Shown here in pieces: positions 11,647 to 26,373 of a stretch of 64,000 nt of DNA. Location: positions 248,001 to 312,000 of the forward strand of contig KB722736.1 in the NCBI GenBank assembly GCA_000349905.1. Reading direction: 5' to 3'. Below the pieces are notes generated by a model. It had not been told where the DNA came from and did no database searches. It saw nothing but the letters and a program-made list of their open reading frames with translations. Source of the stretch: Volvariella volvacea V23 (lineage: Eukaryota; Basidiomycota; Agaricomycetes; Agaricales; Pluteaceae). The translations under genes and the position numbers were made by a program. The first letter of the stretch is position 1. Each line of letters starts with the position of its first letter.

Positions 11647-11846
11647 AACGTCCAAACAACAAAAATTGAAGGATGCAGAGGCCGAAGCAATCTCCTACGT
11701 GCTTCGTATACTTCCTGTCAATAGAGTCCCTGGCTTATTGAACCTGTTTAACGTACATCAGCACCAGGAAGGTACAAATGCAGCTCTGATACTCGCGACC
11801 GAAGTTAACGGGGTTCATTACATAGGCTTCAATCGACGCTGAATGA

Positions 11847-13511
11847 GCGGAGAAGTTGCTATTTTGAGGTGGGGAAGGATTGAAGTGTTGAATTAGTGGA
11901 GAGCGACCTACCCACCAATTGGTGGGATTACAAAAACGTGCGACTCGGCGGTGATTGCAGATCGCTGGTATGTCGAACTTTGGCATGTCGCAGATCGAAT
12001 AGTTACTATATACATAGAACGGATAGCCACAATGTGTCATAAGCGAGTACGTGTATCCGATTCTTTCTTGGCCCTGGCCCCTACCCTCTACAGTAAGGCA
12101 TAGTATGAGACTGACAAAAGGGTATACATACTTCAAAAAATGACAAAACCCCATGTATGTTCTGGCTTTACCCTGACCAAAACTTGATGACCAATAGAGT
12201 CCACCATTTCTTTTCTCGTTCTTGTTTTCGTCTTCACCCTCGTTTCCACTCTTAGTCCTTGCCCGGCTTCTTTACACTTCTGTCACGTCCATAGCCCATC
12301 ACCCCACTATGAAGCGCTCTATAGCCTTCCATGGGTATATCAATATGTTATCGATACTAATCACTCAGCATTCATGTACCTAGTTAGCCCGCAATACGAA
12401 CACCAGCACATGGACTCGAGATTGGATCATGGATCCTTTTGTGCTGCCCCACTGTCGGCGATAACCAAAGCCCCCATCGCTTGTACCTGATGACCTTGTA
12501 GGCACTTTCCGGAACCATGGGCCTGGTGGGCGTCTCTTAGAAGAAATTACAACCGCGACGAACGTTTGGCCGACAGTCCTGAATACTCAAAGAAACTACC
12601 CGGAGTATTCTGGAAAATGCCCTCGACGTGAGCGCTTTTTCAAGTTGGCCCAGGAGGTCTATCGTTTCTTAAGCGTCTGTAAGATAAAAGTGTGAATGAC
12701 GCATATTCTCGAATAGAGGCGATACAACTGCATGCACCAGGAATTTAAATGAAGAACATTGCTGCACAATGGGCCCAAGCCTGGCGTACAGGAAATCCCA
12801 TCCACTACTCCCAAAAGCCCAGCTCCGTTTCAGCAGGAAAGACCCCCCCAGGAAAGAAACTGGACCTCTGGTCTTTAGGCGACATGGAGGTCGAGCAACG
12901 ACTAAGTTAGCTTCTCTTCCCACCCAGTTGTCTCCCATTACCTTCATCATCCTTGTTATCACCCCACCGGGATTGTGAGATAGATAATCTACAATAGAAT
13001 ACCAGCAAATAGGCTTAATGAAATTGGGTCGTGGATCTAACCAAAATCATTACAGTACCTCGATTTTTGTCGTGTCCAGCGTTCGCCTCTGTGCTGTCTT
13101 TCTATTGTTTCTTAAGAAGCTCCTGCAAGAAGGTAAGAGTGCAAATCACCGTACTCTCTGACAGAGAAGAAACCACTACGTACACCAGGAGAACGGGCCG
13201 TATTCCAAACATTATCCCAAATTCCAGTGGACCCTGCCGATCTCGTCACCAAAATTCTTCTGACCTATTACAGAATTTCTTGTAAAGCCCATTTCATTGT
13301 CCGACTAGCATAAAATAATTCAAACACAGGCACAAACGTCTATACCACCAACACAAATTGAAGACGTCAAGAAGTACGTAAAAACACTAAGCGCAATGTC
13401 CAAGCCCAGATCCTTCCCAAAAGATAGCATAAGATCGTAAGAATGGCACCGTGAAAGCGTAAAACGAATTCGAAAGGATATTAAAGTCCGAGTCCGAGTT
13501 CGAGTTCGAGT
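11847..13511. other. intergenic between copy B' and alpha-amylase
   Basis: The first ~100 bp resemble the upstream module of the DUF6534 genes (GTGTTGAATTAGTGGAGAGCGACC at about 11892-11915, and CGACTCGGCGGTGATTGCAG near 11941-11960, related to 53867-53887). The rest has only short, domainless frames. The amylase 3' flank carries a short run of GAGTTC/GAGTCC-like hexamers at about 13488-13512. Confidence 0.4.
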
Positions 13512-15809
13512 TTAAAAAATGCCGGCTGGTAGTAGAGCGGCTAGAATGCTAGTACCAGTGGCGGCGAGGAAAGTATTGTAAATCACTGAGCTAGATAAGA
13601 ACGAACGGGCATTATTTGTGTCGTTATTGCTGCTACCACTGCCGGTACCGACCTGGGGGCAGAGCTGGCCGTTTCTGTCGAGCGCAGATGCGGGGAGTAG
13701 GACCTATATTTAACGAGAGGCAATTAAGCATCGATCCTTATCAAGTCAAAACAAGCGACAACACACACCTGTGGGAGACCCGAATTAGACTCGACGCTGA
13801 TACTTCCATCGCTTTGTCGCGCAACCGTGTCGCAGGTCAAGACGTTGACGATGGTGTCACTGCTCCCGAACGGAAGGTCGGAAGCGGCAACTTGCCATGT
13901 GGTGCCCGAGGAGGAGTTTCCGGCGTTAGTGAGGAGAGCCAGCAGTGGCGCCTTTGCGATGACCAAAGTGGCGTTGTTGCTTTGATCGATGAATCGTGCC
14001 TGGAGGATCCATAACGAGAAGGTAGCGGACGCCACATATGGTTGAATTAGCGTTCATGAAACGTAAAAATGAACCACGACGAGTGTCAGGTTGAAACGGT
14101 GGGTATCAAGGTGGGCGATGCATACGTACCGCTGTAGTCAAAAAGTCCCGATTTGCAGAGGATGCTGCCTTGCGGGCGCCGTTCAGGGATTTGATATGGC
14201 TGACGAGGGGTTTGTCTGAAGTTTGATAGGCTGTGAACCAGAGGCTGTGTTTGAACGACGTTAGATGGGCGGTGGTTAGTCGGTGTTACAGATAAGCAAA
14301 GGCGGAAGGGAATGAATACTTACGCCTCCCGATTGTCAGGGTCGTGAGCGCCAGAGTAGCCGTGCTCCTGGCCTAATTTGAGAAGCGGAAGTTTAGTTCA
14401 CACTCCGTCAAGATAGGAAGTTGACTAGGAGACCTACCGTAATATACAATCGGGATGCCGTCGTTGACGAATGTCCATGCAATAGCGTTTTGAACGAGCT
14501 GTGCACGTCAAGTGTCAGTCAACGGGGGTAAAAAAAAGCGAGCGCGGTTGAAACTGACTGATTGGTCCTGCGTTACGGATTGGAACCGAGGTTGATCGTG
14601 GTTCTCGAGGAACGAACCAGCTGTGAACGCTCCATTCCTGTAGCTTCCTTGAGCTCTGGTGGCGAAGTCGCGGAGCGCGGAGAGGTTTCCTTGGGGATTA
14701 GTGAAAGCGCGGACAAGGGGGAACCAGGTGGGGTAGTCGAGAACGGCATCGATTACGTCTGGAGGATTGGTTAAAATGGAAGCAATGGGTATCACGGTGG
14801 GGCCTACTAGTGTAGTTGGCAGTGTACGTCACATCGTCGCTCAATACCTAGAGCAATATTTAGTTAGTTTGACGCGGTGGGAGAGAGAAGGGAACTCCAC
14901 CTCTCCAATGGTGTAGACATCGGCTGAGCGAGCAAACTCAGGCCAGAAGTCAATGCGGACGTGTTTTAGAGTATCAATACGTAGCCCATCGATGTCATAC
15001 TCGTCAACGAGCCCTCCAATCCACTCGTTAAACGTCTGAACGACTGAGTCGGATTCTGTATTGAGATCAGGGAGGCGCAACTGGTCGTCACCAATCCAAC
15101 ATAGCTCCATCTCGGTTTGATTTGTGAAGTTGGTCATTGGGCATGGTGGATGGAAGTCAGCTGGAGAGGAAAATGGAATATATGAAGAATAGTCGACGGT
15201 GAGTTCATTTCCGAGAGCGCCATAACTGCAAGACTGTGAGTCGCGGGAGACAGTAATTGAAGATAGGAGAGTACGAACTGATTGACAACCACATCAACCA
15301 TTAGAAACATGTCTTTTTCGTGAAGTGCATCACTCAAGGCTTTGAGGTCATCTTGTGTTCCATAATGCGAGTTCAAGGAGTTGATATCGGATGTCCAATA
15401 TCTAGACGGCGTCAATTAACATTCTGACCGAGAAAAGTGAGCGCACCCGTGATAAGCCTCTCCGTAAGGCGTTTGGCCCTCCACGTTAGCTACAATTGGG
15501 GAGATCCAAACGGCATCAAAACCCATTTCGCGAATATAGTCTAGGTGATTTATAATTCCCCGCCATGTCCCACCGCAGTACAATCGTTCTGTCGTATTAC
15601 AGCTGGCGGACTGATCGTCTGTCGTTGCAAACCTGTCCGTAAGGACCTACGGCCAAGAATGTCAATCACAGAGACAAGAGGCTTGTCCGAGAATCATCGA
15701 GACAAACCTGGTATATTGAGCGCCCTCTCCATTCATCAGCGGTCGCGGCAAGAGTTCTTGAGGAGTAGGCCAAGGCCAGCAAGCCACCACCGAGGACTTT
15801 TTTGTACAT
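13512..15809 (-). CDS. secreted alpha-amylase (GH13), probably GPI-anchored
   Basis: Many-exon gene for an endo-acting starch hydrolase of the Taka-amylase type. The start at 15807-15809 gives a signal peptide ([21 protein letters not shown]) followed by [10 protein letters not shown]. Visible family motifs are [50 protein letters not shown] (nucleophile Asp), VYTIGEV (acid/base Glu) and [10 protein letters not shown] (transition-state Asp). All three catalytic acids are present and no lesion was found, so it should be active. The last exon ends in a Ser/Asn-rich stretch and a hydrophobic tail ([15 protein letters not shown]), which suggests a GPI anchor rather than a starch-binding domain. 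It is divergent from the tRNA synthetase, sharing about 470 bp of upstream sequence. Confidence 0.9.
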
Positions 15810-16265
15810 TGCCAAGTAGAAGTGGCAGGAGGAGGATGGATGGACGAGGTAAGGGATGAAAGGACGAAATGAAGCCCACCTCGGCGCCACCGTTTTAAAG
15901 GTGCATGAGGCCGGGGTGTCTTGGCCGCAACAGGCAACATGCAAGGAGGCTGTAGCGCTTCGTGATTGTCAGAGTGTGCCCTAGAATTGCTATCTGGTAA
16001 GGATCTTCGCAGCCCGTCGCAGGCTTGCAGGCCCAGGTGTGGCGAACCACGCACCGGTTCAGGTCGACACCCGGAATCAGTCCAGCTCCGGCTTTTACGG
16101 CAACCAAACCCCGGCACGTGGCAAATGCTCCCACGCACAATGAATTCTAGTCCTGGCCTCGACGTCCAATACAGCGTCCGAGAGCAGCCGACCGTTGTTG
16201 ACTACAACCAGCTCAGTTGAACCATACACAGCTCGCGCCTTGCTAGCGACATCTCTGCTCATTGA

Positions 16266-18617
<2,352 letters not shown>

Positions 18618-19002
18618 TGGTACCGTAACCACGGAGCGGTGGCGGAGGTGGCTATCTATATCAATGAATCTTCCCTTTCCCCTTGGAGGTTTCGTGTGGT
18701 GGCAGGCGAATCGATGGAGGAGGGCTGTTCCGTTGCTCGTGCAAACGGGGGACCCAAAATTACACTCAACCAACCCAGCTCAGTTCCTCGGTCATTTTTG
18801 TGAATTGTACAATATCATTTTGCCGCTTTCTGATCATGATCGTCTAATGTACATATCTAATCAACCATTATCTATCGAACATTATGATCGTCGAGGTGAT
18901 ATGATACACAAACTCGTTTACAGTCCGAGTCAAGCATTCAAGTTGCTACAAGAAACAACGAGGAAATCATAATCATTCAGGCACGGGTGGCAAGGGGGCA
19001 GC
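18618..19002. other. intergenic between convergent MSE1 and UBR1
   Basis: Shared 3' region of about 385 bp. AT-rich in the middle with no coding signal; it should hold both polyadenylation regions. Confidence 0.5.
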
Positions 19003-22000
19003 TCATAACGCCTCCCATCCTCCATTATCGACGACACTCTCCAACTTTCTGGCAACGACATGCGGGATACCGTGGTTCAACCAGATTTTGCGGATATCTT
19101 CCCATCGGGCATGGTGGAGGTACTGCCTTCTACCGCGTCTAGTAACCAGAGTTAGGGTGTTAGGGTTGATTTGAACCAAAAAAAAAGGGTATGAGCAGCG
19201 TACCTCATCGACATATCGACTTCGCCGTGAGCGTCAAGGTATGGCGATTGGACAAAAGTCCCATTGTTGGAGTTGAGGTAGAGAACCGCGCATCTCCGGA
19301 CGAGGAAGTACACGCCGATTGTGCCTCCACATCTATTCGTTCACATATTATTAGCCACTCCCTTCCAAGGCAAGAGAAAAAGCAAACGAAGACTCACTCT
19401 CTGGTATGCATGTTACACTCTCCTCTATCCCCATCTACGTCCATACAGCAGTGACTCTGCATACAACACGTAACACCACAGATCAAACAGACCGCGCAAT
19501 CCAATGGTACGGTCTGACATCTCGGACACGTCAGCGCCTTCTCTTGTTGCCCGAACAATGTATCCAAGACCAGCGGTAGCTTGGCTAATCTGTAGACAGC
19601 AGGGTATTCTAGTGTGACGGCGGAGGCGATTTGGGATGTGGAATGGAGTTGGCCGTAATGCGCGCACCAGCCTGAGAGTGCATTTTGAAGCGTATCTTGG
19701 TTGGGGAGGTCGGAGAGAGGTGGGATACCGAGCATATAGAGGAGTCGGGTGTATTCATCCCGGATGGCCGATGGTGGCGTGGTGTATTTGGTGCCAAAGG
19801 CAGTTGTACCTTGGGGTATTGTGGTAGTTCCGTATTGGGGTGTTGGGAACGCATTTGGACACACGGCGCGGCAGAGGATGACGGTCTTGCGGAGGAATGG
19901 AAGGGTAAATGCATATAGGAGTTTTTCGACTCTTGGTTCACCATATGCTTCAAGAACTAGGGCGGTTGAACGCTCGAAGAGAGGGGAGTGGCGAGCGACG
20001 GAGATAAAGAACATGCGGATGTCGCCAAAAAGGTCTTCATGGTTCCTTCTATGCATGTAGGGAAGATTGTAACTTCTTGTCTTGCTCAAAGTGTAGACGA
20101 TGCCGATGACCGCACGGGCGAGGGAGGCGTAGTAAGTCAGGACAGCGATATGCCTGAGCATTTCAGGTGCAACAGCAGCTGTTTCCACGAGTATAGTGAA
20201 TGGGTCGCGAAGGAGAAGCGGATAAGAATACGAGGTGAGCGAACTCCGACTCCACTCCGGTAGCAAACGCTTGATAATCGCCTGTTTAACTGCGTCCTTG
20301 CCTTCATCTGGTCTTCCCTTGAAGTTCAAATTCACCATCCGCGTCAAAGACAATACCAGCCCTCTAATCATCCTAAACTGCGCTTCCGTAACACTATCCG
20401 CAACAACCCCTGCTCCTCCCTGAGCTTGTACACCTCTCAAGGCCGTCTCGATCCCAGAAATCGTATATCCAACCAGCTCTTCAGGCAGATACATCCCTGC
20501 TCCTCTCTCGCCTAAATCAGGCTCTAATCTCTCCCTCAAATGTCGTGTCTGCATCGAAAATGTCTTCGATGCAGCCATAACCGTATCAATCATCTTTGCC
20601 AACTCCGAGTCCTCCCATCCTGGCATGCTCTTCACGGCACCAGCATATCCCGGGTCCTGAGCAGACCACAACACGAATTCGCCCGTCCCCGTCTTAGTTT
20701 GGAGGGATTCGAGGAGGAGGTCAGGTTTGGATTTGAGGATGTTGATTCCGGAAGCGCGGATCCAGTCTGGAAATGGGACGGTGTTGAGGGATTTGGTGTA
20801 CGGCGGGTTCATGGGTATCATGACGTTGCCTAGACTCTTGCATAGGGGGCAGATGTACTCTTTCCTTGGTATACACTCGGGGTGGTTCCGAGCTGCTTGC
20901 ATGCGATGGCGCTGTTTGATGGATGCGTTGTATGTCTGGAAGCAACTCCAGTGCATCATGTGAGTGCACACAGAGGTATACAGTCCAAACTTGGTTGAGG
21001 CAGACGGGAATGCGTCGAATCGCGGCAACAAACCTGCTTTGGCATCGAGTACATCAGCTTGCGGTGGTGGGAATGTGGTGGGTACCGGTCCTGAACTCGA
21101 CACGGCGTTGACACTCGAAGGGAGAATTCTGTCCATAGAAAGCTGCGCCCCAAAGACCTCGTTCAAGTACCCAGGCGAGGCGTCGGGATGCTTCCTAATT
21201 AGCCTGCTCGCCTGTATCAACCCCAACGCTCCGAACGAATGATTAGCGCTGAGGTCTTCCTGGCACACAATACACGTCCCATACGAAATATGTTCTTCTT
21301 GTTCTTCCTCTGCCTCCCCACCCTCTCCGCTCGCTACACCCACGACCTCATCTTCATCATCCATCAAGTCGTCATCCTCGTCCTCAAAATTAATCGCAAA
21401 ACTCGCTTGCTGGGCTTTCATCTGCTGCATAATCGCCTCCTGTCTTGCCTTTGCCGCTCGTTTCTTCGCTTCCTCTGGGTTGGGCGCATCAGGCTTAACT
21501 TCAATAACCTTCCTCTTCTTCCTAATCTCCTCTCTAACATCCTCCCCTCCCTCATCTCTCATCTTCTCCAAAATCCACTCCACCCTACTCTTATACGTCT
21601 TGAACTTCTCATGATGCTCCAACAAACACACAACCTCCAAAAGCGTCCTATCATGAACCCTCCCAACCAACTGTTTATCATCCGGCTCAACGATAGCAGG
21701 CGTTCTAAACCCTCTCGCAGCGCTCAACTTGCTAAACACCTCAGCCCTCTCCACCAACCCCAACATGACGAGGTGCAACGCCTGGTCCAAAATCGCCTCC
21801 GCCGAAGCAGGGGGCGTGCCACCCGACTCGTCCGTCACCATCAACACGTTCCAAATCGAATAAAACACAATCTGCAACAAAACCTCCGACTCGAACGAGG
21901 CCATCAACGTCGCGAACGGTCCCTCGTGCACGCCAAACGCCTTGGGTACGATAACTGGCTCCTGCTTGAACGCTTCTGTGATTGTCTTGACACCCTCAGG

Positions 22001-25000
22001 TCTGTATCCGGGATCGGCGCTGATCTTCTTCCTCAGTCTAGTCTTCAACACGACCTCGACTTCCTCCCTCTTGTTCCTCGTGTAGTGGTAGAAGAACGGG
22101 TTGACCTCCTCGTACATCTCCTCCTTCAACTCATATACCCCCGAGTCGCTCACACTCTCCGGCTGCTTAAAGTTCGCTACCTCCTTGAGCACCCGCTCGA
22201 ACGAGACGTCTTCCACCAGCCGTTCCGCCACGCGTTTGATGAGGTCGGTGAACGTGCATGGGCCCATGGCGAGAGCGTGGATGAGCTCTCGGCGGATGGT
22301 GTTGGGCGTGGACATGTGCGAGGCGTTGGCGTTCTCGGAGAGGATGGTGATGAAGATGTAGAGGACTTCTTCGACCATATTGAAGAGCTGGGGGCCTTCG
22401 TAGACGGGGTGGACGGGGAGATGGGAGGATGCGTTGGAGACGTTGGAGGTGGCTGAGGATGTGGAGGAGGAGGAGAGTGTGGCTTGGATGACGTTGAGAT
22501 GGCTATTGTTGGTGGTGGCGGTGGAAGAAGGAGCAGGGGGAGTGGATGAGGGGAAATCGGGTTCGAAGAATGAGAGGAGACCGAATCGGTCGAGGATGGT
22601 GACAAAGACGGTGTTTAGATCGAGGATGAGAAGAGCCAGTTGAAGGATGTAGAGATCTTGGTCGTAGCAGAGTTCACGAAGCATGAAATCGCGATAGTGC
22701 AATAATTGACCGCGAATTGCAAAGCCATTCCGGACCCATAGACCCGTCCTGATCTGCGCAATCATTGCAAGCACTAATGACAAAATATATGTCAGATAAC
22801 CACCCCACCCGACTTGATATACAAGCCACGTACCTCTCAAAGGGAAATCAACAACAGTCTTAACCGAATCCTCATTCGCCCTCTTCAAAATCATCTCCCT
22901 CACACTCCCCACCCCCAGATCCTGCATCAGCTTCTCCTCCGTCAACAAATGCACATGCTTGAACATCTCCGCCAACAACCAGTGCAACGAATGATGGAAG
23001 CTAACCCACCCGTCCAACACATCAAACTCCACCGTCCTATACCTCCCTCCCCCAAACGCAACCTCGTGGAACCCAATCGGCGTGAACTTGGTCTTGTCCA
23101 ATCGATCGTCCGTCAACGTGCACGTCAACAAAATGTGATGCATGATCGTCTCGATCCCACTCGCCAACTCGCTCGCACCGCTCCTCGCAAAAGCCTCTCC
23201 ATAGACCTTGATAACCCGCGACAGCGACAGCGTGACATTGAAAACACTTATCCACGCATCCGTCTCGTACTCCACGTGGCTCGTCGCAGCCCTCTTATTC
23301 GGGTTAACGCACATGAACAACTGACACGCCCTCACAAAGTGCAGCAAATACGTCGTATTATGCGCGATCAACTCCTGCACCGGCTCCGTATGGCACAAGT
23401 ACCTCAGGTCGCTAAACACGGGCATGAACCGCTTCGACTTGAACGGCGTGCTCTCGACGTCCAGAGGCGGGGCGTGGTGGCCTGTCCATGTGGAGGGCGC
23501 AAAGACGATGTGTTTGTCCTGGATCTGGTTGGTGAAGAAGGCGGTTATGATGGAGAGCAGACGGGTGGCGAGGCGGTGGACGTGGACGAGGTGGATGGCG
23601 ACGGAGGGGACGGTGAAGAGCTGGAGGGCAAAGTATTTGATGGAGGTTTCGGCTTCGCGGTCGACGAGGAGGTAGGCGTCGATGACGAGATGGTAGAGGT
23701 TTGCAAAGTGACCGGCTGAGTGGATGTAAATACCATATATAGGGAACAAAGAACGATAGGAACACGCACCTATAACGAGCTTGTGAGGTTTGCTGAGAGA
23801 GATGATGGACGCGTAAATTTCTTTGAGGCTCAATCGCGGTTTCTTCCACAGTCGGGTGTGGTAGAGGAACAGCACGTCCAATCGCGTGGGACTACTCAAA
23901 CCCGTCAACATCTTCGCTTGTTGTTGGCTTTCTCTTCTTCTCGGTGATAACAATTCGTTGGCGATGATCTCCCTCAACGCCAACGCATCCGTCCCCAGCC
24001 TACTCCTTGTCAAGTCCAACAGCCATTCAATAATCACAGAGGCCATCTGTTCCCTGAATGTGTCATATGCCCTCCTGATCGTCACCCCCATGTCGACCCT
24101 TGCAATCGCCTTGGCCATATCCAACAACCTTGTAGCATTCACATCCATATCGATGATTTCCCTCCCCTCGTCGTCAATTCTATGCGCCAACTCTGAAGCC
24201 TCCTCTTTACTCCGATTCGTATATGAAGATAATATTCGTGCTGCTTCGTCAAAGGAGTGCTTATCGTCGTTCCAAACCACGACGCAGTATTGGTCTTTCG
24301 ACATTGGGTCTGCAGAAGGGAGTAACCTCAAATCGGCTTCGTTTTCTGGTATAGTTGGTTCTTCGGGTGAATAATCCAGTGTATCCAAGATGAAGTCTAG
24401 AGCATAGGCAATGGTTCGACGCATCGTCTCTGCGAGATCTGGTGGGACAGCGACTCGATGGGGGTAGTTGCTAACAGGTGGTATGTTATCTGGTAATCTC
24501 GAGTGTCTTGCAGCAGTTTGCAGAGATGCGTCAAGGGAGTTGGGCGGGACAGTGGTTTGTGGATGATATGGACAGTTGAGGGTCGTACGCCATGCCTCTG
24601 AGTCACCACAATCGCAACAACCACCCGATTGCTGGGCAATGAAGAAACTGACGTTGTGATCTGAATGGTTTGTCGCGTGGAAGCATCTCGCACAGAGAAC
24701 GCAGCTATCGTCTAGCGCGCAATCTCTGATGGGCGGTGTAGGTATGATGTATGAGTGGAGAATGGGTTACGCACTTGCACCTAAAACAGCTTTCCCCCTT
24801 CTTGAATATGTGCCCACACGGTCTTCCCGGGACGGGCGTATCGACGTCTCCAGCACCCGCAAACGCCAATCTTGCTTGAGCCTCGCTGAGTAAAGCATGC
24901 AATGGTAGTCCCGATATCGTGTTTGGTAGGAACATCTGAGGGTGTTGACCCCAAAACGCCTCGTACATTTCTGATAGCATATCGGCGCGCGTGGCTTCAG

Positions 25001-25223
25001 CGAACAGGTACTTGCGATTGTGGGGCATGGTTTCGAATACGAATCGGAGATGGGAGATCAGCTCGGATGGGCGATTTGACGACGGTGCATTGTTGGTGGG
25101 GGTGAGTGGGAAAGGAAGAGAGGAGTTGGGTGCACCAGAACCACTTGCGTTGTTATTGGAATCTTGACGGGGTGCATTTGAGAGGAATTTGGAAGGAAAG
25201 AAGGATGAAAAGCCGTTTGACAT
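19003..25223 (-). CDS. UBR1: UBR1-type E3 ubiquitin ligase (N-recognin)
   Basis: Recognises destabilising N-terminal residues and ubiquitinates the protein for proteasomal degradation. The start at 25223 gives MSNGFSSFFPSKF. The UBR box follows at about residues 130-210, split by an intron: CGHIFKKGESCFRCK, then CALDDSCVLCARCFHATNHSDH and CCDCGDSEAW. A ClpS-like domain is visible at QYCVVVWNDDKHSFDEAARIL. A long helical region leads to a RING-H2 near residue 1270 onward (CIVCQEDL, CTHMMHWSCF, CPLCKS). The Cys-rich C-terminal autoinhibitory region includes CLICGVTCC and GGTIGVYFLVRRCAVLYL and ends LESVVDNGGWEAL. Two introns of length divisible by three (near 23714-23767 and 22765-22830) read through without stop and could be mistaken for coding. 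Total about 1,975 residues, close to yeast Ubr1. Confidence 0.95.
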
Positions 25224-26373
25224 CGTAACCGTGGTCTAGCTAGGAATCGTAAAGATGACCCCGAGTGTGCGAGGCCGTCGTCGTTGAGGGTGGGATGTGT
25301 GGTGATGGTCGAGGAACAAGGTGAATGAGGCTACTTGGTCAGCACAACAATTCGCGTGACCGTCTTCGCCGACCCTTTTGCAGCCGACTTATCTCATTGT
25401 TCTTCCACAATGATGGGGTGAGCCCTAACGTTGCAGATACAACCTGCAACACGCCACGTATTCTTTGCTGTAGCCCTGTGAGGACAGCAACGGCCAGCAT
25501 GGAGAAAATCCGCGTCTTTTCTCCAGAAACATGGCCATCAACTGGTGGCTCACATGGATTCATATTTTGATCGACCAATCCTTGAAAAGTTGAAATCGGC
25601 AACTAGGTCTTGCAGAATAAGCTGTGCTGATACTACTGGGATTGCAAAGCCCAGCGCAGTGCATGCAAGTTGCTGGTGAGTGATGCTTGTCAAGTTCCTG
25701 ACCAAGTGAATTCAAGCACTAGTATTAGTACGGAGGGCATGAGAAGCACAGCCTTTCGCACAATCACCCCAGACCATAGGGTGCTGCATCTTCTGCATCG
25801 AGCGCTGTCCTTACGGTGTGTCCCCCTTGCAGCACGTTAGCCGTACTATCAGCTTCGCATGTGAGCCTCGGATAGGGAAAAGATACCCCGAGACCGGGAG
25901 AACCACAATTCAATCACGAGATGGAGCAGGGGCTGCGAGCCATAAACTGTGTCCCCTTGTGCACTCAAGTCCCAGGGATAGTCCCAGGGATAGACAGCTA
26001 GAATGGCTTAGGAGGGCTGTGGAGATACGTCGACCTGCTTCATTAAGTAGGGAGATGGCGATCCCAGAACCCAATGCCAAAGGCGCCCCAGGCACCCAGC
26101 GCTTGCTGACCTCGGCAGCTGTTATCTAGGCTATGACAATCACTACTACACAGCATTATTTTTGTCCACCATGCGACTCCCATCGTATCAACATCGCCCA
26201 GCGGTGCAAACCCCCAAGCTGTAGTGCTCAACAGTAGCACTCATTCGTTGCTATAATTGCAACATCCAATTATTGATAACCAACCCCAAGAAGACCCACT
26301 CACTACTCCCATTATGGTGCACCCTAACCTCTATTGCGCGCCTGCAGTACCTATCTTCTATCCGGTTCATACC
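25224..26373. other. intergenic between divergent UBR1 and NLR-like gene 1
   Basis: No gene recognised. The segment starting GCGTGACCGTCTTCGCCGACCC (about 25353-25374) recurs with one change at about 29537-29558 upstream of NLR-like gene 2, followed in both by a diverged CTTCCACAA-GATG block, so the upstream DNA was duplicated together with the gene. A 12-bp unit GTCCCAGGGATA is repeated twice at about 25970-25993. Confidence 0.5.

Noticed and set aside
19152..19172. GTTAGGGTGTTAGGGTT as telomere-like repeat
   Set aside because: Lies within the last UBR1 intron, where the reverse complement supplies CTAAC branch-site-like words; no array.
21239..22456. Plus-strand frame of 405 codons inside UBR1
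   Set aside because: Antisense to the strongly supported UBR1 exon; no homology.
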